A stretch of 64,000 nt of DNA from Rugalucina vietnamica (lineage: Eukaryota; Mollusca; Bivalvia; Lucinida; Lucinidae): assembly GCA_964017185.1 (NCBI GenBank), contig OZ024875.1, forward strand, positions 24,871,456 to 24,935,455, written 5' to 3'. The notes beneath the pieces were generated by a model. The model made no database searches, had not been told where the DNA came from, and saw only the letters and a program-made list of their open reading frames with translations. Positions within the stretch are counted from its first letter, which is position 1, and the number at the start of each line of letters is the position of its first letter. Below are positions 48,846 through 60,544 of the stretch, in pieces. The position numbers were made by a program, and so were the translations under genes.

Positions 48846-51800
48846 CACTCCCGGTAAAAAAATAACAACATATTCCGCGTTTCTCCGCAACCATGGCAAA
48901 CGCGAAATTTTTATTTCTCGGAGAAACACCGCGAAATAAGCCAGGTAGACGAAATCGTCTGCGCGAAATTTCGCGGTGTTTCTCGGTGAAATTTCTTGGT
49001 GTTTCTCCGAGAAAGGTAATTACCTGGATTTATCGATAAAACTCTTTTTCTCGGAGTTTCTCGGAGGAATTTAAAAGACAAATGCATGTTTATAATTTTT
49101 GAATAAATATAAAACAATAAATTAAAAAAATAATATTTTAAGTATTTGCAAGTATGAAACTTGCAGATGTTACGTATTTGTTTAGATGGCTTATAATCCA
49201 CATAAATATATTCTTGATTACATTAAAATTTATGATGACCTTTGTCACTTGTGTTGCTTTTCACATCATCCATGGTTATTCGATCTTTGAACAGAAGAAT
49301 GGAAGGGAAAAAATCATTTAAAAATCAAGGGCGTCATTAAAAATTCGCGCCTTGAGAATTGTCCTTTCCAACAAAGAATAAAATTACCACACTTCTAGTG
49401 ACTATGTGGATAATCAGAATTTCATTGAATGAATAAATAAGTTTAATGACATTTGATCAAAGGTATTTTATTATGTACAATAGCAATGATTTAACAGGCG
49501 GTTTACTTTAATTACTTTAATAAACACAAGTCATCAAAATAACATGAATATACCGGCTGGAGATCGAAATCGCAACTTTTTTTTTTCGAAGCGAACGCAC
49601 TATCTATACATGTAAAACCATCGCGGCCTGTCTTATTAAATGTTCGGACCTTACTTGTCCGCCAGCATTTCTTGGTAAGCTGTTAACGTAACCGTTATCA
49701 AATATTCAGATTATGGTTCCATATAAATCGCAAATAATTTGAGCATTCGTACATGTACATGTACATGTATATATACTTGTATGTTTTAGATCGAGACTAC
49801 ATGTATTAGAAAAGAATTTGCATCAAAAGTTATTCTCCATGAACAACCACAAAGCCGTTTAAATCATGAACTTATGGGATCGCCTAAATTGATGCCCTTT
49901 CACCCGTAATGTTGCATGGTATTAACATACATAAATGGTCAACAAAATTTACAGAAATCACTGTTGACTGATTTGGCCAATTGGCAGAATTTGCAGCATT
50001 ACCAGGAAGTGTGTTTCGGCATACACAGTCATGTTCTTGTGTCACATTCTCTAATGAACACGAAGCTGACACTGCTCCTTCACCTGATAAGGAAGCTGTC
50101 TGTCGTAAAGTGAAATAAAAAGTCAAGCAAATAAAAATGCCGACCGTGCAGCCAACACTGTCATATGACTTACTCTCAATTGACGGCTAAATACATCACG
50201 TAGATATGAATGTACATGTCCATACATTGCTATTCACGCACATGCATTTGCATCATTAAAATCATTCTTGTTCAAACATTTTACATCAGGAAAACATTTC
50301 ATGTAAAATGTGTATCCCATCAAAAGCAAAACTGGGGTATGCAGGGGTATATCTATTTTTTTTTTTATCTTTTGCTCCAAAACATAAGATTGTGGGTACT
50401 AGTTTGAACCGCCTCACCGAGGCGGTTATAACGTGTACCCACAATCTATGATTTGAGCATGAATAAGAAAAAGCAAACATTTTCTACTGACAATTTTCTT
50501 TTTTTTTTTTCATCTTTAAACAACTCGGTATATTGCATGGGCATGTTTTCGTAATTTTAAAGTTACGGTATATGAAATTGTTTCTTTAAAACATCATCGA
50601 CACAAAAGGCAGCAACGCTTTTGGAAGGAGAGATCGGAAAACCTCATAAATACATTTACATGTTTGTTATACCTTGTGCAGAATTGCGGTTTGTATGGAA
50701 CATTGTAAATGTACATGTATATACAGTCGAGAAATTTTAATGGTCTTAAATTTTTTATTTCGCTCCCTCTTTAAATCTGATTGATATTATTAGATGAAAA
50801 ATGCATTATGTGCAACAAATACTTTTGTATAGGATATGCCACACAGTGCATCAAAGTAAGTGGCTGAAATATACAAACTTTTCTTTACATGTACATGAAT
50901 TTGGGACAATGTCGGTTATGATAGTATTTTTCTTTTATTTTTCTTTTACGTATGCACCATTATTTTGTCGTCATTTGTGTTACGACATCGAGATATAAAT
51001 GTGGATGCATCAAACATACAAAACATACATACTCAAGTATCTGCAGTTCATAGCGTGTCGGATGCTGTTTCGGTAGTTTTTGTAAGTGAAGGGTTTACAA
51101 ATACGAATGTTGTGTAGCCCATTTCGAACGTCAGGACATCCCAAACTTGTACAGTACCATAAAGCGACGAAAACGTACCGACATAACCGTGGCTGAGGAC
51201 AAGGACGTTAGTAACAGCAGTGATTTTTCTATTCATGCACATGCATATTAAAGTTTGTATACTTAGACGGTCCCGGTAATTTTTAAAACTGACACCAAAA
51301 TATAAGGTCGTGTATTTGTTTTCGTGTAAAATGAGTGTATCCGTTCCTGCCTTCTACGGAAACATTAATAAAGGTTAAGTTTTAATGCGATTTAACGTGT
51401 AAATTTGATGTAAGATATCCATACGCCAGTTGAGCTGTGTGCTAGTCGAGCTGCACATGTTTTTCGGAAACGATCAGGATGTGCGATTTTTGGAACAAGT
51501 GCACTTATTAGATCGAATACGGTGAAAAATTCATATCTATACATCTTGATCATGTAACGGGATAACTTTCCTTGGAAATATGCAAATTTCAAACTCGAGA
51601 CTTTGTGAATCGAGTAAGTGTTAGGTATATAGCGCAGTAAACCACCCTTGGTGGATGAGCATGCTTTTCCATCGACGGGGTTTGCTGTGGCTCGGCTCGG
51701 CCGCTCGTTACATTTGGTGGCAGCGGTGGGATGATGACAACCGCCAGACCGGGGTTGCCTTACCCATGTAGTCCCCAGGCCAAGACTCGGGGCGAGTCTT

Positions 51801-53469
51801 CTCGGAGGGGGAAGTAATGTAACGGGATAGCTTCCCTTGGAAATATGCAAATTTCAAACTCGAGACTTTGTGAATCGAGTAAGTGTTAGGTATATAGCGC
51901 AGTAAACCACCCTTGGTGGATGAGCATGCTTTTCCATCGACGGGGTTTGCTGTGGCTTGGCTCGGCTGTACGTTACATGTAACGTACAGCCACGTTACAT
52001 GTAACGTACAGCCGAGCCAAGCCACAGCGTACAGAAATATCAGATTAAAGAAGTAGGGGGATTGTACTAGCCGAGTATTGAAAACAAAGGCGCTGATCAG
52101 CTGTGCAGATACTGCACAGTTGATCTGCGCCTTTATTATCGCATGAGTATAAGTCCAGCGTTCTCATGACGCGGCTCATATAAAAGTGAGGTATACATTA
52201 CATGGACATGTTATCATGATGTGTGTAAATATGTTGAGGAATACCCCATACAATGTATATGAGTTTAAAGCACATGAACATGTAAATGCGTTTGTTAATT
52301 TACTCGATTAATTATCAATTAATTTATCAGTTATCAGTAATTGATAAATTCTCTTTACTTGTCATTTTCACCATGTATCATGCACTTTCCTATGCACTTG
52401 ACATTTCGGGCCGCACCTTGTAAAAACAACATGCCGCCAACACAAATTGTTCATGGCGGAGTTGTCGTTATGCATGGCAATAGGTTTTGCGTTTATGCAT
52501 TTAGCAAGAAAAACAGATGCTTAAAAAAGAAAAGTGTATAAATTGTTTTCTCGTTATCCGCCTTATTCTTATGTGAAGATTTGGTCATAAATTTGGTATG
52601 AAAAAAGTGTTTATGCGAACAGTGCCCCTGATAAACGAGTGATTTAGAGGTATTGACAAAACTTTGTGCTAGTTAAATACTGTGTATCCTTATCATCGAG
52701 AATGTTGTAATGCATATTCATATAGGAGTTAGGAGATCGCTGCAGGGTAATCGGGTCAATAAAATTTTACAAAAATAGCTTGCTCCATAAGCTGAAAATG
52801 TGATGAAATTATGCCATTTCATTCTACATGCACGTTTCCATAGCTTGACATACAACCAGAACCAGAAAACATTTATTTCATTACTATATGAATTCAAGAA
52901 TGCGAAAAATGGTTACCTAATTATACTCGTACATGTTTATGGACTATTGCTTTTATGTTTCCTAGCTCAAACAAATGAAACTACTTGGATAAAGACATAA
53001 TTGAGATGAAACAAAGTACTTTTTAATTTGTATGTCAAATGCGAGTCGAGTGCAAGACCGTAACGGAAACCAGTGAAGAAGGTTGTGGAATGTTTGCTCA
53101 GTAATTAATGTGCCTTATTAAAACGTGTCAAACTGTTAGAGGTGCCATATACAAAAACACTTATAAATACTGATCAGTTAAAGGTCTAAAACTTCTTTAA
53201 TTATTAAAAATTTGGTAAAATCGATTTTCACAATCGTGCACAATATTTCTCCGAGAAACACCGCGAACAGGTAAATCTGGACTTACCTGTTTTCACCGGT
53301 TAATACCTGCGGTCGCGGTGAAATTTCTCGGTGTTTCTCCGAGAAATCGAACTGAACGAAACGCGAAATATCTTAATGAAAAGAGAAATTTAGCGTTCTT
53401 TCTCCGAGAAAAATAGCTTAGGGTCCTCCGAGAAAAGAGGAATATGTTGTTGATTTTTTACCGGGACTG
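48846..53469. mobile_element. 4624-bp Tc1-like non-autonomous transposon, copy 2
   Basis: Same termini as copy 1 and TA duplications (48844-48845, 53470-53471). It is inserted in the Penelope reading frame, which reads through when the element and one TA are removed. Differences from copy 1 noticed: one T fewer in a T-run near 50360, C to T near 48996, A to T near 49469, and the three central bases of the palindrome at 50416-50418. The nested TRIM and hairpins are shared, so they predate the spread. Confidence 0.9.
51553..51977 (+). mobile_element. TRIM retrotransposon in transposon copy 2
   Basis: Same structure as 21652-22076: LTRs 51553-51712 and 51818-51977, primer site 51715-51732. It was carried along inside the transposon rather than inserted independently. 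Confidence 0.85.
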
Positions 53470-54260
53470 TATGTGCACGAGTATAAGCCTATTTTGGCTT
53501 TTAAAAGACCAAAAAATTTGTGTGATTTTCTAGTACATTCTTCTTTTAAGGATAAAGAAAGTCATTTTTCTCAGTCATGCGACAGACGTAGATGCTCCCA
53601 TTGTAAGAATATAATCCACATGGATGTTTTTACTAGCAATTGTACTCAGAACACGTTCAACTTACGATTTTCAACTGACTGTACGTCTCAGAATGTTATT
53701 TATCTGATTGAATGTAAACGTTGTAACATGCAATATGTTGGTCAAACTAACCAAAAAGTTTCCAAACGCATGAATAGTCATAGATTTGACATAAATAATT
53801 ATGATTGTGAAAGCTATGCATCAAACGTTGCTTTACATTTCAATTCAGATTCACATTCTATCGCAGATTTCAGTTTCCTTCCAATTGATGTTGTTAACGA
53901 TGAAATCTGACTCGCCTGTGTAAATAAACTTATTGGATACATAAGCTTGATACACTGTACCCAAAAGGCATGAATTCCAAATCGTTGTACAATGTTGAGT
54001 AGCAGTTAGGCAGCTATTGTTTGTTCCTATTATTACTTTTTTGTGTAAAGACTTTATAGGAACATTTGTATCAAACGATCCAATAGTTTTGTCTCTATAA
54101 GATTTTTAATTTTTGCTTAACTGCTGCGTTCACAATTATGGGGCTGTTTTTGTCACATTGTATATTTTTTTCACTAGTTTCTCACAACGTATCTGACGTG
54201 GCGCGCTGTCACACATTGCGTTTTACGGTGCGCGACGTCATATACTTGTTTACTATATCC

Positions 54261-54290
54261 CTGAAGAAGCCAAGATGGCGAAACGTTGGA
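54261..54290 (+). ncRNA. Hammerhead-like motif near the Penelope 3' end
   Basis: CTGAAGA, a short stem GCC-AAGAT-GGC and GAAAC match the hammerhead core order, and Penelope-like elements are known to carry hammerhead ribozymes. An extra A before the stem and no clear stem III / cleavage site argue that it is a decayed or only similar motif. Confidence 0.35.
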
Positions 54291-54353
54291 TAAAGTGATA
54301 AATGTAATTAAAACTGGACTTAAGTTCGTGTTGGTGTTGTTTCATTTATTAAC

Positions 54354-54367
54354 TATAATTCTATTGT
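54354..54367. repeat. Target-site duplication of the Penelope remnant, right
   Basis: TATAATTCTATTGT, identical to 48778-48791. Confidence 0.8.
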
Positions 54368-54654
54368 ATAATTTGCCAATGATGATTGATAAGTAGCAAA
54401 TGTTACATAGAAAAGTATTTGTATGAAACAAGATTTATCAAATTTTGCTTATAGTGACTTTTTTCTGTGTTTTAATTGTCCATTTTTGCCTTTTTTTTAC
54501 ATTCGTGTTGTGAAAAAAAAAACAGCAAAATAGTCAATAAAAGCAAATTTTTGATAATTTTGTTTAATGCAAATACTTTTCTGTGTTACAATTGCTCCTT
54601 CTCTGAGTCCTCATTGACAAAGTACATAATAGAATAAAAAAAATCATCTGGCCT

Positions 54655-54755
54655 GGGTCCTCAATTTCAGCTAATTTCAGCTCGCTGGCTTGCCAGCTGT
54701 GCCAGTCATACCCGACCATATCCCAGCCGGGGATCGAACTCGTAGCCTCTCATAG
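54655..54755 (-). repeat. Possible tRNA-derived SINE fragment
   Basis: On the minus strand GAGTTCGATCCCCGGC fits a Pol III B box. Adjacent sequence (CTGGCACAGCTGGC) is compatible with a SINE body. No A box or tail is clear. Confidence 0.35.
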
Positions 54756-55087
54756 TCCACTTGGACTGATTGAATATTTGATGCAATATCGTTCCAAATA
54801 TGACATTGTGTGCAGTGTTTTCTTATATAGAAATGAAATTGTAGACTACACTCCTGTTTGGTACTTCTTATTTTTATTTGTTTTATTTTATTTTACTAGA
54901 CATCTCACATTGAGATGATGCGTTATGAAAATGATTCATTCATGTTTCTTAAACTCTACGCTTGGGTCCCTTGAATTGAATTTTTGTATATTTCAGATGG
55001 GTTTTTGTTGGAGTGTATGTGTAGCTATTTCACTTTTGTTTAGTATACGAAACAGTAAGAGCGAAACAATTTACGACACGAAAACCC

Positions 55088-56413
55088 CACGGGGACCCAA
55101 CTGTTAATCGTGATTATTGATGCGACGTGGAATGTTAATGCATGCTAATATGAAGTTTCGTATGCGTCGGCGATATTGTTACGAATGCGACGTTCCACAT
55201 CCTCTGCCCTTGAACGGTAAGTAGCACATGTTTTGTTCTTGCGAAAATAAACGAAACCGAGTTTACAAAATCGGCGTCCACTTTGATCTGCAAAATTCTT
55301 CTATGTTCCCACTTGAGTATTATTACTTGCAGAGGCTGGAGAAAGTTGTTTGAGCCCGAGGCAGAGGGTTCAAAGTGCCCCCGAAGACTCTTCTAATGTT
55401 AATGTAATGAAATAACCATTGTTGATCGCTGTTTTTGTATAACACACCATTCCAATAGAAAACTGCCTCACAACCGCACCTAAAAACCGCATAAATCCCT
55501 TTAATTCTGTTGTTTTTCTCCCTGCTTATCAGAAATGCAGGGAGCCACCCATATTCAATGATAAAAAATTATTTGATTTCGCCTTAGAATAATTCATTTA
55601 ATGTAGGAAACATATAAGCTCTGTCACTGATATGTCCGAAAATGATTTGCTGTTTCGAGGCAAGAATAAATCAGATGTGTCACTCGAACGTTGACAAAGC
55701 TGAATCAGAAACCCCACTCTGTGACCTCATTCAAAATAAAAGCGGTATATGCTTTGAAGCTTGCTCAACAAAGTGCATGTAGTCCCAGGAAAAAACGCCA
55801 TGCAATATTTCGCTTGATAAAGGCACTCGTAATGCTTCTGCATGTACATAAATAACTTCTGAAAGAGCACAACAAAAATGCTAATTCTTCCATGACTCAT
55901 TCTAGTAGTGCGTACCTTCGTCTTCGATGCATACAAAAGGTGCTTATCTTACTGTTTTTCAAGCTCAGTAAATAAATGTGCATTTACAAAGCCGTTTGGA
56001 TACAAATTTCAATAAAGACACCCACAGGACTGTGTTACACGTCTTAGTTTACGACCAAGACAAAGAAAAACAAAAGGACTTTAAGAAAGTAATTAGTTTC
56101 CGTGGCAAAATTGTATCTACATGTCAACTTTATAAACCATTAGCTGAAAAACACAAGTGCCGTAAATATTGCAATTGACTTCAAGTGGGAACATAGAAAA
56201 ATTTTGCAGATCATAGTGGACGCCGATTTTGCAAACTCGGCTTTGCTTATTTTCACGAGAGCAAAGCATGTGCTACTTACGGTCCAAGGGCAGAGGATGT
56301 GGAACGTCGCATTCGTCACACGATCTCGCCGACGCATACGAAACTTCATAATAGCATGCATTAACATTCCACGTCAATAATCAATAATCACGATTAACAG
56401 TTGGGTCCCTGTG
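55088..56413. mobile_element. Long-TIR element E3 (1326 bp), 5-bp TSD AACCC
   Basis: Arms of about 235 bp (55088-55320, about 56175-56413) start CACGGGGACCCAACTGTTAA and CACAGGGACCCAACTGTTAA. Duplications AACCC lie at 55083-55087 and 56414-56418. The ~850 bp centre has no recognisable protein. It is inserted in E2. Confidence 0.85.
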
Positions 56414-57484
56414 AACCCGACAAAGCAAGAATCGCATGTACTGTCTTTGCAATAGTTTTCTGACGCTTCTTTTTTTTTCAAAATCACCATTTCCTGAAAT
56501 ACATCAAGAAAAATATGATCGTGTCACAATCCTTTTGCATTCCAAAAGTCTTAAAAAGAGCAACAAGACATGAAAATCGGTTTACACATGAAAGTAGGAA
56601 TAAGAAACTATCTGAAGATCTGCAAAGAACAATTCAAGTTTAAATCACAAGCCCGAAACCGCTTACAAACGGTCATTAGCAAGCTATCAGTCGTAGGAGA
56701 ATCGCTTTCAAACCCCAAAATATTACAATATTTCAAACGCCATCATTTTTGTCTGAGTTTGGCTCAGATCGATAACACAGATATTAATTTCATTGTATAA
56801 AACAGGAGAGCACTAAGAACGATCTCATTCAAATTGGAACAATCTCCAACTTATTGGAACGACCTCTACTGGAATTTTCTCAATCATTTGTTTAAATAAT
56901 GCGCCGGGTGGCCATTTTTAACAGGATATGTAATACAGAGTACTCGTTTTCCCAGGGCGAGCGTACCGGGGCTGTATTCTTCGTGGAAAACCACAAATTT
57001 TGCAAAAAGATGTCAGTTGTTGACAAACTGCTGTGAAATGCAACATCGTGTTCGACCTTTTAAAAACGACCCAGCGGAAATTATTTCGGTTTCAATCGCA
57101 GTTTTGGGCCCTATGCAGCGAGAAGTCATCTTTACACAACATAGCATTGCCATAATTATCCATTTTTCACTAAAAACTTAGAAACAATTCAAAAGAACCA
57201 CCGACACCTACCTTTGTTTATCCGTTGCTAACCTTTGGACCAACCTCGCAAGTTCCCGGATGTGCGATTGGAACAGAAATTCACTACCGCTTTTTGGAGG
57301 TCGTTCCAAACTTTACCACCCGTGATTATACATGTGTTAACCTTTCGCCAGAAAAAAGCTTCAGCACTGCATTTTTATGGACTTCACAAATACCACACAC
57401 TAGACATTTTATTAAACACATGCACTTTTTCCTGCACACACCGCAAAATGTGATATTTTTTAAGACATATAAACAAAACATAAG

Positions 57485-57515
57485 AAGTGACATGAAAAAA
57501 AAAAAAAAAAAAAAT
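57485..57515. repeat. Poly-A tract
   Basis: About 20 consecutive A just outside the right end of E2. Confidence 0.9.
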
Positions 57516-57603
57516 ATTTGAAGAAAACAAACAAAAAAGCGCAGTTAATCAGCCTTGGTATTTCACTTCTCTTAGGTAATGATGGGCATTGAAAAATTTA
57601 ACC

Positions 57604-57745
57604 TTTGGTGACTAGTGTGTGTGTTCTTGTCCCGTATGGAGCGCACGTGAGACGAGCCAAGTTCAGCTTGCTGGTGTGCCAGATGGCTATTCTCTCCCCA
57701 CCTGTTGGTCTGTCTCACTTGCACTTGAAGGTGGTGACAATTTAA
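57604..57745 (+). repeat. Diverged SINE-like segment
   Basis: GAGCCAAGTTCAGCTTGCTG and GTGTGCCAGATGG follow the body of the SINE at 44012-44246. Confidence 0.4.
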
Positions 57746-58119
57746 AAATAGAATTATCAGAGAATCTGACTATAGCAACGCTTCTGAGCTTTTTTCCAGG
57801 GTGAGAAAAACAATGACGGGTAAAACACTGGGTGCTTCCTTCGTCCCGATATAAAAAGGTTTTGTTTGACTTTTACTATAGGTCCCGATAGGATTTGGTT
57901 TTGTTTGAATCTGGTATCAGATTTTTTTCTACAATAATTCCTAGAATTTGGTCAATGATTTGATTTGATTCTCATTTATGACGTCATTGAAAGAATTTCA
58001 AGTCATATAAGAGCTGTCGCAGGACAGCGTGCTCGACTGCTTTTGACCTTTGTCAAACATAAGGCCAAACTCGACCAGTAACCCAAAGCATTATGCTCAT
58101 ACATCTTTTTGCCTTGATG

Positions 58120-59300
58120 CAATAAGGCAAAATCACTGAACCATGAAAGTTAACTATAACTACCTAAGATTTAAAGGTCTCACTTTTATTGTGAAAGAAG
58201 TGTGTTCATATACCAACTGAGTGCCAAGAAACAAGGCAAAATCACTGAACCGTGAAAAAAGGTCACACTGACCTATAAGTATTGCAGGGTCAAAGGTCTA
58301 GTGATACTTACTCATAATGTGAAAGAAAAATGATCATATACCCATTCAGTGTTGAGATATAAAGCAAAATCACTGAACCATGAAATTAGGTCATAGTGAC
58401 CTATAAGTATGTTTGGGTTAAAGGTGTGGTCATACTCATTCATAATCAGAAAGAAGTATGAAAAAATACCAACTGAGTGTCAAGATATAAGGCAAAATCA
58501 CTGAACCATGAAATTAGGTCTCAGTGACCCAGGAATACTTTACGGTCAAAGGTCTTGTCATACTCATACATATCATGAAAGAAGTATGTTCATATACCAA
58601 TTGAGTGCCAAGATATAAAGAAAAATCACTGAACCGTGAAATTAGGTCATATTGACCTAGGACTACCTTAGGGTCAAAGGTCTTGTCATATGCAAACATA
58701 GCGTGAAAGAAGTTTGTTCATAAACCACTTGAGTGCTGAGATATAAGGCAAAGTCACTGAACCGTGAAATTAGGTCACAGTGACCTATAAGTATATTGGG
58801 GTCAAAGGTCTGGTCAACTCACTCATAATCTGAAAAAAGTATGAAAATATACTAAGCGAGTGTCAAGATATAAGGCAAAAATCACTGAACCGTGAAATTA
58901 GGTCACAGTGACCTACGACTACTTCAGGGTCAAAGGTCTTGTCATACGCAAACATACTTTGAAAGAAGTTTGTTCATAAACCATTTGAGTACCGAGATAT
59001 AAGGCAAAATCACTAAACCATGAAATTAGGTCACAGTGACCTATAAGTATACTGCGGTCAAAGTTCTAGTCATACTGACTCATAATCTGAAAAAAGTATG
59101 AAAATATACTAATTGGGTGTCAAGATATAATTCAAAATCACTGAACCGTGAAATTAGGTCACAGTGACCTATAAGTATATTGGGGTCAAAGGCCTGGTGG
59201 TACTAACTCATAATCTGAAAGAAGTAAGAAAATATACTAATTGAGTGTCAAGATATAAGGCAAAATCACTGAACCATGGAAAGTAGGTCAACTGACCCTT
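58120..59300 (+). repeat. ~128-bp tandem array, ~10 units
   Basis: Units with GGCAAAATCACTGAACC, GAAATTAGGTCACAGTGACC and GGGTCAAAGGTCT recur at about 58127, 58235, 58361, 58491, 58620, 58747, 58874, 59002, 59132 and 59261. The palindrome GGTCACAGTGACC recurs through the array. Confidence 0.9.
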
Positions 59301-59403
59301 ACCGTCATGACACACAAGTCAGTGTCACAAAGTCAAAAGATGAATGACCAACCATCCTCCTAAGTTGTTTCTATTAAGAAATAAAAAGAAAAAAAAATTC
59401 GGG

Positions 59404-60075
59404 GAGTTCTAGATTTTGACCTCTAGCCCCGCCCCCCTGACTCCGACCCAGAGGTCCGATGTCATGGAACCTAAAGTGTATGAAGTATGAATGCTTTATG
59501 ATAAGTTGTTGTCAAGATATGCCTCCTTGTAAAAGTTACACAGCAGTACATCTATTTTTTAGTGTTCTAGTTTTTAACCTCCAGCTCCACCCCCCAGGCA
59601 TGGACCCAGGGGCCCGATGCCATGGAATGAAACTCAACCCTACAGGGTACCTATGGTCCGAGTATGAAAGCCCTCTGATAAAAAGTTTTCAAGAAATAGA
59701 CTTCTAGAATACTATATCACAGAAAAGCCATTGTTATTAATGGTGTTCTAGATTTTAACCTCTAGCCCCACCCCCTGGCATGGACCCAGGGATCTGATGC
59801 CATGGAATGAAAGCCGACCCTACAGGGTGTCAATGGCCCAAGTATCAATGCTTTCTGATGAGTGGTTGTCAAGATATGGACTTCTAGAAAACTTTAACAC
59901 AAGAATTGCCATTTTTGAAGGTGTTCTAGATTTTAACCTCCAGCCCCACCCCCTGGCCTGGACCCAGGGACCCGATGCCATGGAATGAAAGCTAACCATA
60001 CAGGGTATCTATGGTCCAAGTATGAATGCTTTCTGATATGTGGTTGTCAAGATATGGACTTCTAGAAAACTTTAA
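59404..60075 (+). repeat. ~175-bp tandem array, four units
   Basis: Units begin TTCTAGATTTTAACCTCYAG and include CCCACCCCCTGGC, GATGCCATGGAATGAAA and TTGTCAAGATATGGACTTCT. Confidence 0.9.
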
Positions 60076-60544
60076 CGCAAGTGTGACGAGCACGCGCACA
60101 CGCACGGGAACGGGAACGTGGACAACCGGGGTGACTGCAATAGCTCTATGCACTTCATGCAGTTGAGCTAAAAATAGAGCTTTGAATGCAATTTTATAAT
60201 AAGTTTTAATTTGATTCGTTAAGAAGTGATATAAATTGTGAAATTAATGTTATTGTCGACTCTGTTTTGTGGAGATTCTCTCTGTTAACGTAGTAGAAAA
60301 AACCCGGTACCAAAATGTCAAACAAAACCTTTTTATATCGGGACCAAGGAAGCACCCAATGTAAAAATCCCAAGCTAGATCTTTTCAATGTTGATGTGGC
60401 CTCCCCGACATTTCATCGAAAATTACATTTGTCGAAAATGTCCCCATGCCCAGACCTTTACCCTAACCCTAGTGGTTGGTGGCTCAAAATGTGCACCTAT
60501 AGGCTAGTCTTCTACAGAATAAATCTCAAAATTTTGCGGTGAAT

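Larger units (their letters stand above)
48792..54353 (+). pseudogene. Penelope-like retroelement remnant (GIY-YIG endonuclease), split by a transposon
   Basis: The frame INKYWDLLQLSQKGSVK (ending at 48843) continues in frame after the 4.6 kb insertion with YVHEYKPILAFKRPKNLCDF. Then come a cysteine cluster (SCDRRRCSHCKNI) and a GIY-YIG-type block, NVIYLIECKRCNMQYVGQTN followed by R.NSHR. After a stop at 53908-53910 a shifted frame supplies the expected tail, with WIHKLDTLYPKGMNS and LYNVE (to about 54003). This order (end of the RT region, linker, GIY-YIG, W...L.T..P.G.N) is that of Penelope-like elements. The copy is heavily 5' truncated (about 0.94 kb of element) and dead: frameshift, an in-frame stop in the tail, and the insertion. 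A 14-bp duplication flanks it. Confidence 0.85.
48084..57324. mobile_element. Long-TIR element E2 (9.24 kb with insertions), 5-bp TSD ATTAT
   Basis: Inverted arms of about 580 bp (48084-48665 and about 56745-57324) start CACGGGTGGTAAAGTTTGGA and carry GGAACGACCTC blocks. Exact duplications ATTAT flank it (48079-48083, 57325-57329). It contains a Penelope remnant, the second 4.6 kb transposon and E3. With the Penelope and Tc1-like insertions subtracted the element is about 3.7 kb. No transposase recognised. Confidence 0.85.
58009..60171 (+). repeat. Family B repeat: hairpin start, two tandem arrays, GAGCTAA end
   Basis: Begins AAGAGCTGTCGCAGGACAGC, a perfect hairpin GCTGTC-GCAG-GACAGC. It holds two tandem arrays and ends GCACTTCATGCAGTTGAGC followed by TAA. 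The 3' heptamer GAGCTAA is the same as in family A although the bodies differ. Confidence 0.7.
57826..60361. mobile_element. Long-TIR element E4 (2.5 kb with insertion), 5-bp TSD TAAAA
   Basis: Inverted ends CACTGGGTGCTTCCTTCG and CATTGGGTGCTTCCTTGG share about 50 bp including CCCGATATAAAAAGG. Duplications TAAAA lie at 57821-57825 and 60362-60366. The interior is almost entirely the family B repeat, so E4 alone would be a short (~0.4 kb) non-autonomous element. Confidence 0.8.

Noticed and set aside
56570-57521. Open frames of 72-98 codons on the plus strand
   Set aside because: They fall within the right arm of E2 and a poly-A tract; no domain, and the left arm encodes different frames.
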